Assembly: GCA_963576725.1 (NCBI GenBank)
Contig: OY755237.1
Span: 66,312,269-66,376,268 of the forward strand
Reading direction: 5' to 3'
Origin: Azorinus chamasolen
Lineage: Eukaryota > Mollusca > Bivalvia > Cardiida > Solecurtidae
Length of the DNA: 64,000 bases
Both the position numbers and the translations under genes were made by a program. Below are positions 53,704-63,794 of the stretch, in pieces. The notes under the pieces were generated by a model, which ran no database searches, was not told the DNA's origin, and saw only the letters and a list, made by a program, of their open reading frames with translations. The stretch's first letter is position 1; every line of letters starts with the position of its first letter.

Positions 53704-53880
53704 TTAACCCTTATTCTGTTTAGTTCAACCTGTCTGAAAACACCACAAACAGTTTGGATCCAGATGAGACGCCGATTAACTCGAAATACAAGTTGTTTAC
53801 GCCATATCGATAGTTTCTCAAGAACTGGTACGAATTGGAAGTGAGGAAAACTTGAAGGAGACCACAACTTAAGTAGACAT
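53704..53880. mobile_element. Family D MITE fragment
   Basis: It starts TTAACCCTTATTCTGTTTAG. CAAACAGTTTGGATCCAG and AGACGCCGATTAACTCG remain, but the mirror arm is mostly missing. Confidence 0.6.
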
Positions 53881-53916
53881 TATTTCATCATTCACATTAA
53901 ATGTTCCACACTTCAT

Positions 53917-54123
53917 TTAACCATTTCCCTGTTCTATATTTAGTCGAAATTTAAATACCTACTGAATATTCATGGGCATACATGTAATAGTTATAATGAA
54001 ATATGGACGGTGGAACATTGTAGCCATTGTAGATTCTAAAGAATCTAAAGAAGCACATCTATCAAATTACATTAGCAAACAGGCCAACGCGTTAAACGCG
54101 TTTATATGAAGGAAAGGATTAAA
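53917..54123 (-). mobile_element. Family B MITE lacking the hairpin
   Basis: Ends are TTTAACCATTTCCCTGTTCT and GAAGGAAAGGATTAA. The sequence passes from ATTAGCAAACAGGCC to AACGCGTTAAACGCG, so the palindrome has been removed. Confidence 0.75.
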
Positions 54124-54246
54124 AGACACGGAACATTCAGTTTTATTTCAGTTTGGATCCTGATGAGGAGACAGGTTATTCGATGTCTTATCTTGATCCA
54201 AACTATATGGGTAAGCACAGAGTCGCAGAGTAACGTGTCAAAGGTA

Positions 54247-54553
54247 AAGTAAAGTAAAGTACCTAGTTATAGTCTACTTTCAGTCCGAATGACCGCTCAG
54301 CCGACTGTACATTTACTCCCCTGGTCATTGAGTCATTGGCCTACAGTAGTGAGCACTGCTAACATATGGCGCAATCATGCAGCCGCAGTACCGGCGAGTG
54401 ACCCTCACAGGTACCCATTTTAACCCCTGGGTGGAGAGGATGTGCGGGTGGGAGACACGGAAAAGCGTCTCTGAAATTTCCGGGAGGGACCGGGATTTGA
54501 ACCCCGGACCTCCGGACTGATAGTCAAGCGCGTTACCACTAGACCACCGCCAC
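54247..54553 (-). mobile_element. tRNA-derived SINE
   Basis: Read on the minus strand, it starts GGTGGCGGTGGTCTAGTGG with an A box (TGGTCTAGTGG, 54,536-54,546) and a B box (GGTTCAAATCC, 54,493-54,503) in a good T-arm context. A body of about 230 bases follows and the tail is (CTTTA)n-like (TACTTTACTTTAC) at 54,247. CAAAGGTA occurs on both sides (54,239-54,246 and 54,554-54,561) as a likely target duplication. It would be copied by a LINE in trans. The parent tRNA is uncertain (the putative anticodon reads ATC, but the anticodon stem pairs poorly). Confidence 0.85.
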
Positions 54554-54774
54554 CAAAGGTACTAGGTGTTTTCTTCATTTCTTCAATAGTTACCTGCTTG
54601 TGAAATGCGTCATATCTGATCGATGACAGAATTTGATGTAGAACCGAACGTATCTTCAGTCGAATGATGAAATTCTAATATAAACCATCATCGTACTAAA
54701 ATATGTAATGATATAATCTTCTCACACTCTGATCTTTAGAAGTTCTTATTGACCGTAGGTTCATTTAACCATTC

Positions 54775-55014
54775 CCTTCGTGTAAACACCTTTTAACGCA
54801 TTTGCAAACAAAGTAGACCAATATCAGATGGCTCCTATAGGAACCGTCTGATCAGGGTCTGCTCTGTTTGCTAATAGAATTTGATAAATCTGTTCCTTAA
54901 GTTTCTAACATGGCTAGAATGTTCTACCTTCGATATTTCATCATAACTATTTTGTCTATGAATATACAGTAGGTATTGAAATATGGTGTAAATATAGAAC
55001 AGGGAAAGAGTTAA
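54775..55014 (+). mobile_element. Family B MITE
   Basis: Ends are TTTAACCATTCCCTTCGTG and ACAGGGAAAGAGTTAA. Core CAGATGGCTCCTATAGGAAC has two mismatches to its mirror arm. Confidence 0.85.
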
Positions 55015-55029
55015 GCTAATAAGAATATA

Positions 55030-55135
55030 TAGACCTAGTGTCGTACAGCTTGGATCCTAATGAGACACCGATTTACATGGTGTCTGATCTAAATCCAAAC
55101 TGTTTGCAAATGCCGGTTAGCATGATAAGGGTGAA
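55030..55135. mobile_element. Family D fragment
   Basis: GCTTGGATCCTAATGAGACA, the core ACACCGATTTACATGGTGT and CCAAACTGTTTGCAAATGCC are present. The ACACC/GGTGT pair differs from the family GCC/GGC in both arms. Confidence 0.6.
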
Positions 55136-55264
55136 CACATTATTTTGACAGGAGAAATAGTTAGATTGTTAATAGTATCTTAATAAGTTTAACGTATTAT
55201 TATATAGATTAATATTTCTATTGATAAACTACAGCAGTACCTCACTAAAACCACTACATGTATG

Positions 55265-55490
55265 TTATCAACCAGTTCCGTTATATAGATGCCTCTTCAG
55301 GCCTTTGCAAACAGAGAAGGCCCAGATCAGACGGCTCCTATAGGAGCCGTCTGATCAGGGTCTGCTCTGTTTGCTAATAAAAGTTGATATATCTGTTTCT
55401 TTAGTTTCTAAAACGGCTAAAATGTTCCTCCTTCCATATTTCATTATACATGTATCTACTTTATTCATGAATATTCAGTAGACATTGGAA
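55265..55490 (+). mobile_element. Family B MITE, ends eroded
   Basis: TTTGCAAACAGAGAAGGCCC and a perfect AGACGGCTCCTATAGGAGCC core lead to GAATATTCAGTAGACATTGG. Terminal TTAA motifs are lost although the hairpin is intact over more than 30 bp. Confidence 0.75.
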
Positions 55491-55634
55491 GGAGCATTCT
55501 GATCAGGGCCAGCACTGTTTGATAAACCTATCGGTGACATACGCAGTTTCCATGCAAAAACCACAATAAAAGCAGTTTTCTTGACATTTTCCTTACCTAA
55601 CCGTAATATGTTCTATGACTATCCGGTACAGGTG

Positions 55635-55795
55635 CATGCTCAAATACTAAAAGCGTCCTTTCTCCACCAAACACTATGATGAGATCACGAAGAGACCAGT
55701 CTAAAGAGTAATCACAACATATGGTTTTGTGGAGAAATGAAGAAGTTATTACTGAATTTGTTTTAATTTACCCATTGTATCTGGACCGCTGTGCT
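55635..55795. mobile_element. Family L2 hairpin element, partly deleted
   Basis: CTTTCTCCACCAAACACTAT and CACAACATATGGTTTTGTGG form the outer arms; the apex ATCACGAAGAGACCAG is reduced. It ends TATCTGGACCGCTGTG. Confidence 0.65.
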
Positions 55796-55846
55796 CTTGG
55801 TGTTTAGATCCTCATGTCTTTGCAGCTTCACTGTAAAATGGTAAGT

Positions 55847-56078
55847 ACTTAAACCCAGTCCCTCATATTGACGACTTTTGACGACTCTGTAATAGTCACT
55901 TTGTGAAACCATTGTGATAAATAGAGCATTTGCTCCTATAGGAGCAAATGGTCTATTTATCACAATGGTTTCAAACTAAAACAAATCTAAAATATTCTTT
56001 TTCTTTAGTTAATGCTCCTTTTCGATAGATTTATTCAAAGAGGTTGGGTCAAAAATAGCCTATGAGGTAATGGGTTAA
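55847..56078 (+). mobile_element. Family C MITE
   Basis: Left ACTTAAACCCAGTCCCTCAT, right GAGGTAATGGGTTAA. The hairpin with apex TTTGCTCCTATAGGAGCAAA has arms of about 34 bp and one difference (GCATTTGC against GCAAATGG). Confidence 0.87.
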
Positions 56079-56309
56079 GATTGTCCCTCATACATTTTGC
56101 AAACAGAGTAGACCCTGGTCAGACGGCTAAGCAGGAGTCGTCTAATCTTGGTCTGCTCTGTTTGCTTATGAAATTATAATAAAACTGGCCCTTCAGTTTC
56201 TTCTAATACTAGAATATCCTGTATGTAAATAGCGTTACAAAAATTCAGCTAATAAATATTCATGATGTCATTATTTTTCTCATAATTATTCAACAAGTAA
56301 AGTGTTAAG
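56075..56309 (+). mobile_element. Family A MITE abutting C
   Basis: It follows the C right end directly: TTAAGATTGTCCCTCATACA, core CAGACGGCTAAGCAGGAGTC, right end CAAGTAAAGTGTTAA. Confidence 0.7.
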
Positions 56310-56810
56310 AATCAAGAGCTAGAAGTATCAAGCTAATGTATTATAACTATTTGTTGACAATTACAAATTGTATGTACGTCATAAATAGACATGTAAGCAA
56401 TAACGAGAGTAATCTATTTACACATGCGTCTAGAGGTATCTCTACCATGTAAAACATTCATTAGGTGCCTCGAGTAACACTGCTGTCACTTCAACTGAAA
56501 TAAAGTCTGGGAATTTATCGCTTGTTTAAGGATGTCCAGCGGTCCTAACTGTTCGACAATCGGTCGATATGTCTAGAGCGGAGTATAGACGTTCATTTTC
56601 ATCCCTCTGTGACTGTTTTGGACTCCGGGTCGCCATCGAATGGTTTATATTATGTAACAAGGGGACTGATTCCTCATTCCATCTATACATCTATGCGCAA
56701 AATGTTCCTCAAAAATCTGGTTAGTCCCAACGCTGAAGGAAAAAATGGAACCTTAAAATCGGGGCAGTGCTGGGTACTGTTGACCAGTCTCTTGAAGAAT
56801 ACGTATATAC

Positions 56811-56910
56811 AGTTGAACTTCGATATTTCGAACTTCATGGGACCATACAAATTAGTTCGAGATAACAGAAGTTCGAGATATCCGATTTCTAATCTGGACA
56901 ATTTCTCAAA
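56811..56910. mobile_element. Family K fragment
   Basis: ACAGTTGAACTTCGATATTT and TTCGAGATAACAGAAGTTCG match family K, with ATCTGGACAATTTCTCAAA beyond. The core hairpin is absent. Confidence 0.6.
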
Positions 56911-56962
56911 TTCAGTCCCTGATTGATCAGACTATTCTGTTTGCATCTGGAAATGTACGAGT

Positions 56963-57157
56963 ATATAGTAAAACCTCTCCATAACGGCCACTAAATTACA
57001 CCAAGTATTTTGTGTTAAAGGCAGGTGACTGCTTAAAGCAAGGTGAAAGTAAAACAGAACGTTCTGTTTTACTTCCACCTTGCTTTAAGCAACCACCTGC
57101 CCTAAATACCAACTAATTAACACAATTTAGTGGCCGTTATAGAGAGGCTTTACTGTA
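56963..57157. mobile_element. Family G MITE inserted in a family A copy
   Basis: Ends are TATAGTAAAACCTCTCCATA and GAGAGGCTTTACTGTA. The apex is shortened (CAGAACGTTCTG). Family A sequence flanks it: CAGACTATTCTGTTTGCAT on the left and AATATAGGTCTGATTCTTCA on the right. Confidence 0.82.
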
Positions 57158-57259
57158 AATATAGGTCTGATTCTTCAGTTTCTACCATGACTAGAAATTC
57201 CAGTGTCCATATACGATTATATAGCTTCAGCCAATTAATATTCAATATATCATTTATTA

Positions 57260-57730
57260 TTAACCTTTTCCTCCAGAAATACGCCTTTCTACGCCTTTGC
57301 AAACAGAGTAGACCCTGATCAGATGGCTCCTGTAGAAGCCTTTTGATCATGGTCTGCTCCGTTTTCTTAAGAAATAATATAGTTTCTGACACCACTTAAA
57401 ATCCTGTTTTCATCTGCCACTATAAAGTTTCATCTAATTAATATTCATGATGTCATTACTTTGTACATAAATAGTCATGATCTCATTATTTTGTACATAA
57501 ATAGTCATGATCTCATTATGTTGTACATAAATAGTCATGTCATTATTTTGTACATAAATAGTCATTATCTCATTATTTTGTACATAAATAGTCATGATGT
57601 CATTATTTCGTACATAAATAGTCATGATGTCATTATTTTGTACATTAATAGTCATGATGTCATTATTTTGTACATTAATAGTCATGACGTCATTATTTCG
57701 TACATAAAAGGTCATGGAGTTAAGGGTTAA
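57260..57730 (+). mobile_element. Family A MITE with expanded right arm
   Basis: It begins TTAACCTTTTCCTCCAGAAA, carries core CAGATGGCTCCTGTAGAAGC and ends GGAGTTAAGGGTTAA. The subterminal segment TCATGATGTCATTATTTTGT is repeated, lengthening the element from about 250 to about 470 bp. Confidence 0.85.
57450..57715. repeat. 30 bp minisatellite derived from a MITE end
   Basis: About nine units of TCATGATCTCATTATTTTGT plus ACATAAATAG. One unit lacks four bases. The unit equals the right subterminal sequence of family A. Confidence 0.93.
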
Positions 57731-57796
57731 TATATAGACATTCATAGGGTAAATGGTTAGTAACATTTACATAAGTAGTATGCAACTCGGTGGTAT

Positions 57797-58036
57797 TAAC
57801 CCTTTCCCTGTTCTATGTTTATTCCAATTTCAATAGCTACTGAATATTCATGGACAAAATAGTTATAATGAAATATAGAAGGTGGAACATTGTAGCCATT
57901 TTAGAAACTAAAGAAACAGATCTTTCAAATTCCATCAGCAAACAGAGCAGACCCTGATCAGACGGCTTCTATTCTGATCTGGGTCTACTCTGATTGCAAA
58001 TGCGTGAAAACACGTATATATGAGGGAAAGCGTTAA
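57797..58036 (-). mobile_element. Family B MITE
   Basis: Ends are TTAACCCTTTCCCTGTTCTA and TGAGGGAAAGCGTTAA. The hairpin lost its right inner arm (GACGGCTTCTATTCTGATCT). Confidence 0.82.
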
Positions 58037-58540
58037 AAGGGAATAGAAATATCATGTTATTTCCAAACAGAAACTGTAAACTTGAGTCGCAAATCACGAC
58101 CTTGCTCTTTCAATATCCTTAGTACCTTAAATTGCAATTACTGGTTGGCATTTCACCATATTTCATTCATTTTAACATGAACGAGACTTATAAATAATTA
58201 AGTGTAAAAACTGTCTATCATTTGTATTTAATTTTTCGCATGGTATTATCAAAAACGAAGGGATGTCACGATTTGATCTTTTGTGTTTAAGGGATGAAAA
58301 TTATTTTCATATCATGCCGTTACGGTTTTCAGCTGTTAGTCGTAAGGAAATAAAGGATATTGAACGTTCTTAAAGGTAGAATATCATTTGACACTTAACG
58401 TCAAAATTAATTTTATGTGGTAAAGTCACCAATTTTGTAGAACTTTACAAACACAATTTACGCATATTATTAAATTGTTTTATGTTGATAACTTAAACCG
58501 AAAACCCTTTAAACAGAAAATGGCTTTTGTTGTTATATTT

Positions 58541-58606
58541 GAGAGAGACAGAGAGAGAGAGAAAGAGGGAGAGAGAGAGAAAGAGAGAGAGAGAGGAGAG
58601 AGAAAG

Positions 58607-58660
<54 letters not shown>

Positions 58661-58945
58661 GGCAGAGAGACAGATACAGAGACAGACAGAGACAGACAGA
58701 GACAGAGAGACACAGAGAGAGACAGAGACAGAAAGACATAGAGAGACAGAGACACAGAGACACACACAGAGAGAGACAGAGAGACACACAGAGCGACAGA
58801 GAGAGAGACAGAAAGAGAGACAGAGTGAGACAGAGAGAGACACACAGAGAGAGAGACAGACATACATAGAGAGAGACACAGAGAGAGAGACAGACAGACA
58901 GATAGGCAGACAGGCAGACAGACAGACAGAGGGAGGGAGGGGGCT
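58541..58945. repeat. (GA)n / (CAGA)n microsatellite
   Basis: A purine-rich tract of about 400 bases made of GAGA, GACA and CACA units. All five long frames over it (Arg/Glu/Thr- or Ser/Leu/Val-rich) are artefacts of the repeat. Confidence 0.97.
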
Positions 58946-59132
58946 GATTGCGAATGGAATCAGGTGTCTGTTGTATTTTGGAAAAGAAAGACATGCACAA
59001 GAAAATTCAATTACATGTATAATAATACAATGAGATAAAAGACATTTTTTAACCAACCAAACTCTGTTCGACATATTGAATGCTAACATTGGCGGACAGT
59101 GGTATTAACAAGACAATTATCTCCGTATCTAA

Positions 59133-59339
59133 ATAGTAGAACCTCTATGAAACGACCACTTAATAAATGACCACGGGTGTCCTTATACGCAGAAGGTTGC
59201 TTAATGCAGAACAAAAGTTAGACAGAAAGCTCCTATAGAAGCTTTCTGTCTTACTTTCGTCCTGCATTAAGCTAGCACCCGTCTTCAAATTCGAAATGTG
59301 AACTGTTTGGAGTGGTCGTTTTAGGGCGGGTTTACTGTA
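59133..59339. mobile_element. Family I-like MITE
   Basis: Left TAGTAGAACCTCTATGAAAC, core ACAGAAAGCTCCTATAGAAG, right GCGGGTTTACTGTA. It heads the first unit of the segmental array. Confidence 0.78.
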
Positions 59340-59493
59340 GCTGAAAGATCGCATGTGCTTGGGATACCACCAGATTGTAGACATACGCCTAAAGGGCATA
59401 GCACTGCACATCACATATATAAACTAATTACCTGCCTCCTCAGCGTATATTTTCCCTAATTTATAAACTTTCGAGAGAGATATCCTTAATGTG

Positions 59494-59665
59494 CTTTACC
59501 CTTTCCTCCATAAATACGCCTTTCTGTGCATTTGCAAACAGAGAAGACCCAGATCGGACGGCTCCTATAGGAGCCGTCTGGTCTGGGTCTGCTCTGTTTG
59601 GTTAAAGACATAACATACATGTAACTCTAATTCTACAGTTTCTTCTCCTGGCTGCTGTGTTTCAA
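59494..59665 (+). mobile_element. Family A MITE, 3' truncated
   Basis: TTTACCCTTTCCTCCATAAA and a perfect hairpin GACGGCTCCTATAGGAGCCG are followed by CTAATTCTACAGTTTCTTC. It stops near 59,665 where a D-type terminus (TTTCGCTGCCAATGTCGC) begins. Confidence 0.78.
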
Positions 59666-59667
59666 CT

Positions 59668-59756
59668 GCGTTTCGCTGCCAATGTCGCATCTGTAATTAC
59701 CTAAACAAACAGTTTGGAACAAGGAGAGACGAAGAGTAACTCTGCGAAAGAGTTAA
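59668..59756. mobile_element. Family D remnant, shortened
   Basis: TTTCGCTGCCAATGTCGCAT, CAAACAGTTTGGAACAAGG and GCGAAAGAGTTAAA remain. The mirror arm is deleted. Confidence 0.6.
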
Positions 59757-59816
59757 ACATTTTGAAAGCGGCCATTCAATACGTGAATATGGATGTCCTT
59801 ATGTGCAGATCGCTGC

Positions 59817-60044
59817 TTAACCCATTCCCTCATAGGCTAATTTAGATACAACCTCTTTGAATGAATCTGCCGAAAAGGAGCATTAACTAGAGAAAAGGGA
59901 AATCTAAGAATTTTGTAGTTTGAAACCATTGTGATAAATAGAGCAGTTGCTCCTATAGGAGCAAATGCTCTATTTATCACAATGGTTTCACAAAGTGACT
60001 TCTACAGAGTCGTCAAAAGTCGTCAATATGAGGGAATGGGTTAA
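59817..60044 (-). mobile_element. Family C MITE inserted in an I-like element
   Basis: Ends are TTAACCCATTCCCTCATAGG and GAGGGAATGGGTTAA. The hairpin apex GTTGCTCCTATAGGAGCAAA has one arm difference. Left flank AGATCGCTGCTTAA and right flank TTAATACAGAACGAAAG rejoin to the sequence seen uninterrupted at 60,790 (GATCGCTGCTTAATGCAGAA). Confidence 0.9.
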
Positions 60045-60499
60045 TACAGAACGAAAGTACGAAAGAAAGCAATCCTATAATCATTCATGATGTGATTATC
60101 TTTCACATATATATTCGGGCAAACTCCTGTCTGTTGCGTTTTACACCTCTGAAAGGCGACCATTTCATATGGCGAATATGGATGTCATTAAACGCAATTT
60201 AAATAAGGAATGAATCTAAGGAAGAAAGCTCTTGGGGGAACTTTCTGCCTTACTTTCTGTATAGCATTAAGATACTATCTGCCTTAAAAATTCAAACTTA
60301 GAATGTTCTTAAAAGAGGTTTACTGTAGTTTAAAGGTCGTCTTTGTATGGGATACCACCAGTTGTTAGACAGACACCCAAAGGGTAAGGCACTTCACAAT
60401 GCAATAATTAACTACAGGTCTCGCTTTTGTATAGTTTTAAAAAATTGTAAATCTCTATAACAGCCGCTCTAAAGTGATACCCTGGCCTGTCGTGCAAAA

Positions 60500-60711
60500 T
60501 TTAACCCTTCTATTCCCGAAGTTTTGGCACTTTTTGGAGTAGACTCAGATATGACGGCTCCCGTAGGAGCGGTCTGATCAGGGTCTGCTCTGTTTAATAT
60601 AAATCTGAATCTACCGTATCTGCCATGGCGAAATTCCCTGTGTTCATACGCCATTATAGAAAATCTTATAATTATTCATGATGCCATGGATATTCGTGGG
60701 GGAGAAGTTTT
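60500..60711 (+). mobile_element. Family A MITE
   Basis: Left TTTAACCCTTCTATTCCCGA, core GACGGCTCCCGTAGGAGCGG, right GGGGGAGAAGTTTTAAA. It lies between the second and third units of the segmental array. Confidence 0.7.
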
Positions 60712-61050
60712 AAACTCCTGTCTTCTGCGTTTTAAAATCTTCCCCTTATGGGCCATTTATTAAGTGAATATGGGTGTACTTATCAAGTAGATCGCTGCTT
60801 AATGCAGAACGATGGTAAGGATGTCTTACAAGATATCTTACAGTCATTCAGCATTAAGCCTACATCTACCAAATTAAATTCCACACTAAGATTGTTTTGA
60901 GTGGTCGCTATTGAGAGGTTGTACTATGGTTGAAAGATCGCCTTTGTCTGGGATATCACCAGTTGGTAGACAGACGCCTAAAAGGCATAGCACCGCAAAA
61001 CACAAAAATTACAATCAAAGTGCTGAAATCGTTGAAAGACTGACGAAAAA

Positions 61051-61513
61051 ATAGCCTCGCCCCTGGCAGTCATGTTTATAAAGATATCAACATCATTTTA
61101 GAAATTTTGGCAGATGTTTATCAGAGGACTATTTCTGTCAATTATCATTCAAATCTGACCCCTGGGTTTGGAGAAGATTTCTTTAAGATTTTTCCTTTTG
61201 TTATCATAGCTCCGATTTGTTTAGCAATTCTGATAGAGCTCAATACCAAGATAATTTATGTGAAGTTTGGTTACATTCTACCATGCGGTTTCAGAGGAGA
61301 TGTCGTTTAAAGCAATTGTCGACAGCGGGCTGACCCCCTTGGAAACATGGGGGACAATTGAGATGATAATAAGAAAATAAAAAAAATTGTTCTATTCAAC
61401 TTTAAATTACAGCATCAGCATGACAACTGCAACACATTTCATGCCACACTTTCCCATTAAATTGCACAGAAAAAAAAGAATGCAATGTAAATGGAAAAGT
61501 TAAGTACTGGCCC
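61051..61513. other. Unannotated; contains a 67-codon open frame
   Basis: The frame 61,107-61,310 (plus) would encode a peptide with one hydrophobic stretch (FPFVIIAPICLAILIEL). I recognise no family. It has no supporting context, so it is recorded but not called as a gene. Confidence 0.2.
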
Positions 61514-61725
61514 TTACAGTAGAACCTGTCTTAAGCGACCATTAATTTATTGAACATGGGAGTCTTAAAAAACAGGCGGGTGCTTGATCTCTATGGCAAA
61601 AGTAATGCAGAAAGCTCCTATATGCGTGTTCTGCATTAGTTTTGACCTGTATTAAGCTACCACCTACCTAATAGGTCCATAGTTACACCTCTTTTTGAGG
61701 GTCACTTAAGACTGGTTCTACTGTA
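61514..61725. mobile_element. Family I MITE
   Basis: Ends are TACAGTAGAACCTGTCTTAA and AAGACTGGTTCTACTGTA. Core TAATGCAGAAAGCTCCTATA has a mismatched right arm (TGCGTGTTCTGCATTA). Confidence 0.83.
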
Positions 61726-62384
61726 CTTATATTTATCTGGACATATCTGTAACCGAGAAAACAATTTTAAAAACACTATCGCTTTACATGAAAACTGATT
61801 TCAGAGTTATACATACAATACTCGTCTGTAAATACACCAGAGCAATACTGAAAACTGGGTCAGCCCTGTGCCGTATTTCACATCACAACTGTAAATAATC
61901 TCTCTCTAGAAACACGACAATTCTACTGATGACAGTATTTGCAAACCTAGAAATAATAAGACGACACTTAAAGACGACGCTTAAAGACTTAAAAATGTAT
62001 AATTATGACCAAAATACTTACGTCGAATTGGATAAAAGGTCTGTCAATTCAAGCGCGTGTGAGATGGTCTACAAACGTTTTGATCATGTCAATCATGTGA
62101 CCGCTTCAATGCTATAATTTGCTCCTTTTTACTCTTCCCGTTTTGGTAATGGTTTTAAAATATTTTTGTTTACTTTTCTTGCACAAAATATGTACGATTG
62201 TTTCGGATCACTTTCATAATGACAAGAACACTATGTTTTAACTCCTTATTAGCATTTGACCTAGAATTGCAGACACATCGCAGGACAGGGGCGGATCGGC
62301 AGTTCTGATTCAAAGGGTAGTTAAGTGGTATTTTGCTGCATTGAAAATATACGATTAGACATATAGATAAATGTAACAGTAACA
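61726..62384. other. Unannotated intergenic sequence
   Basis: No gene or repeat recognised before the TAATAG repeat. Confidence 0.4.
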
Positions 62385-62610
62385 GAAAAATATAATAGTA
62401 ATATAGAAATTTCATAGCAATAGATAATTATAATAGTGATAGAAAATTATAATAGTAATAGAGAAATATAATATTAATAGAGAATTATAATAGTAATAGA
62501 GAACTATAATAGTAATAGATCAATATTATAGTAGTAAAGAAATACAACAGTGGTTAAGATATATAATAGTTATTGAGAAATATAATAGTGATAGAGAATG
62601 ATTACGATGA
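62385..62610. repeat. ~18-20 bp ATAATAGTAATAGAGAAAT tandem repeat
   Basis: Roughly eleven imperfect units of AATATAATAGTAATAGAGAA variants. Confidence 0.88.
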
Positions 62611-62635
62611 ACATTTTATAAATACAGTCTCGGTT

Positions 62636-62875
62636 TTAACCCTTTAACTGATTGAGACATATTTTGATGCCTTAGCAAATGTAGACCCAGACCAGACCGC
62701 CCCTAAATAGGTCGTCTGATTAGGATCTGCTCTGTTTCCTTATGGAATTATGTATATCTCATTCTATCGTTTCTGTCATTACCAAAACATCGCGTATTCA
62801 TGTTCCATTGTAAAAAATCAGTTAATAAATATTCACAATGTATGTCATTATTCGTGAGATAAATAGTCAATACAT
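62636..62875 (+). mobile_element. Degraded family A MITE
   Basis: TTTTAACCCTTTAACTGATT, the core CCAGACCGCCCCTAAATAGG and the right half ATTCACAATGTATGTCATTA are present. The hairpin is weak. Confidence 0.6.
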
Positions 62876-62917
62876 TTATATATTCAAACATAAATTCTTT
62901 AAATTATATGGGTTTTG

Positions 62918-62992
62918 TTGTTGTTGTTTTGTTGTTGTTGGGGGTTGGTTTTTTTGTTGTTGGGTTTGTTTGGGTTTTTTTTGGGGGGATAT
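62918..62992 (+). repeat. T/G-rich low-complexity tract
   Basis: GTTGTTGTTGTTTTGTTGTT followed by T and G runs. Confidence 0.9.
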
Positions 62993-63344
62993 AAAAACAA
63001 ATACGCCATTTTGTTTGTTGTTAAATCATGTTCTTGAGGACATTGTTTGATATGGTTTGTGGTCATTTCTCTTAAATTAGAAGATAGTGAATACATCATG
63101 GTATATTTGAAAAATGCGATAACGAAATATACCTGCAGTGACCCGACAAAGACAAAGGAACATTCGTACTTTTATTATTTATAAAGTGTCTAGTCCCTAT
63201 TAAAGTGTAGAGTTTATAGGGATTCTCCATTAACCTTAAAGGCGATGAACAAAATTTTACTGGCTGACACATGCCGCCTAAATTACTTTTCAGTGTAGTT
63301 ATATTTCTTCATTTTTTATATTTTGAAAAAGAATGCAGAATACA

Positions 63345-63450
63345 AAACAGTTTTGATCCTGGTGAGCCGCCGAGTTACTCGGCATCTCATCTGTACTAAA
63401 ACAGTTTGCAAATAGTATCACGGGTTCGCCCAACACATGCTAAAGGTGAA
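63345..63450. mobile_element. Family D fragment
   Basis: AACAGTTTTGATCCTGGTGA, the core GCCGCCGAGTTACTCGGC and AAAACAGTTTGCAAATAG are present, then ACATGCTAAAGGTGAA. Confidence 0.55.
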
Positions 63451-63556
63451 TGTCTGAGAGAATTACCAGTCTACTCGATCACCTATGCTGGTCCATCGAA
63501 ATATGATGGCTGACCCGAACTATCATGGCTGACACACATATGTCTGGGTCATGTTT

Positions 63557-63794
63557 AATTAACCCTTTACTCCATAAATATGCATTTCTACACCTTTGCA
63601 AACAGAGTAGACCCAGACCAGACAGCTCCTGTAGGATCAGAGTCTGCTCTGTTACTTATGGCATACTATAAGTTATGGTTCTGCAGTCTCTTCCATGGCC
63701 AAACATATATGTTTTTATGCGCGTTATAAGAACTAATCTAATTAATTTATGATGCCAGTATTTCTTACATGAAGATTCGTGGAGTAAATGGTAC
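63557..63794 (+). mobile_element. Family A MITE
   Basis: Left TTAACCCTTTACTCCATAAA, right TTCGTGGAGTAAATGGTACA. The right inner arm of the hairpin is deleted after CAGACAGCTCCTGTAGGATC. Confidence 0.8.

Larger units (their letters stand above)
59133..61050. repeat. Segmental tandem array with an I-like element per unit
   Basis: A block GGGATACCACCAG, GTAGACA(G/T)ACGCCTAAA and GGCATAGCAC recurs near 59,360, 60,338 and 60,938. Each is preceded by an I-like element ending in TTTACTGTA or similar (third: TTGTACTATGG). A family A right end and GGCCATT...GTGAATATGGATGT precede units 2 and 3. At least three units are present, with lengths uneven because of later insertions. Confidence 0.65.

Noticed and set aside
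54482..54553. Functional tRNA gene on the minus strand
   Set aside because: The anticodon stem pairs poorly, a body and CTTTA tail follow, and a target duplication encloses the whole. It is a SINE head.
57434..57766. 110-codon repetitive frame and its opposite-strand partner
   Set aside because: A 30 bp repeat unit keeps the frame open. The sequence is the expanded MITE end.
58480..59089. Five overlapping long frames, up to 198 codons, on both strands
   Set aside because: All lie on the (GA)/(CAGA) microsatellite. Open frames on both strands at once are typical of simple repeats.
61107..61310. 67-codon frame with a hydrophobic segment
   Set aside because: Single short frame with no homology I recognise and no splice or promoter context. 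Left as uncalled.
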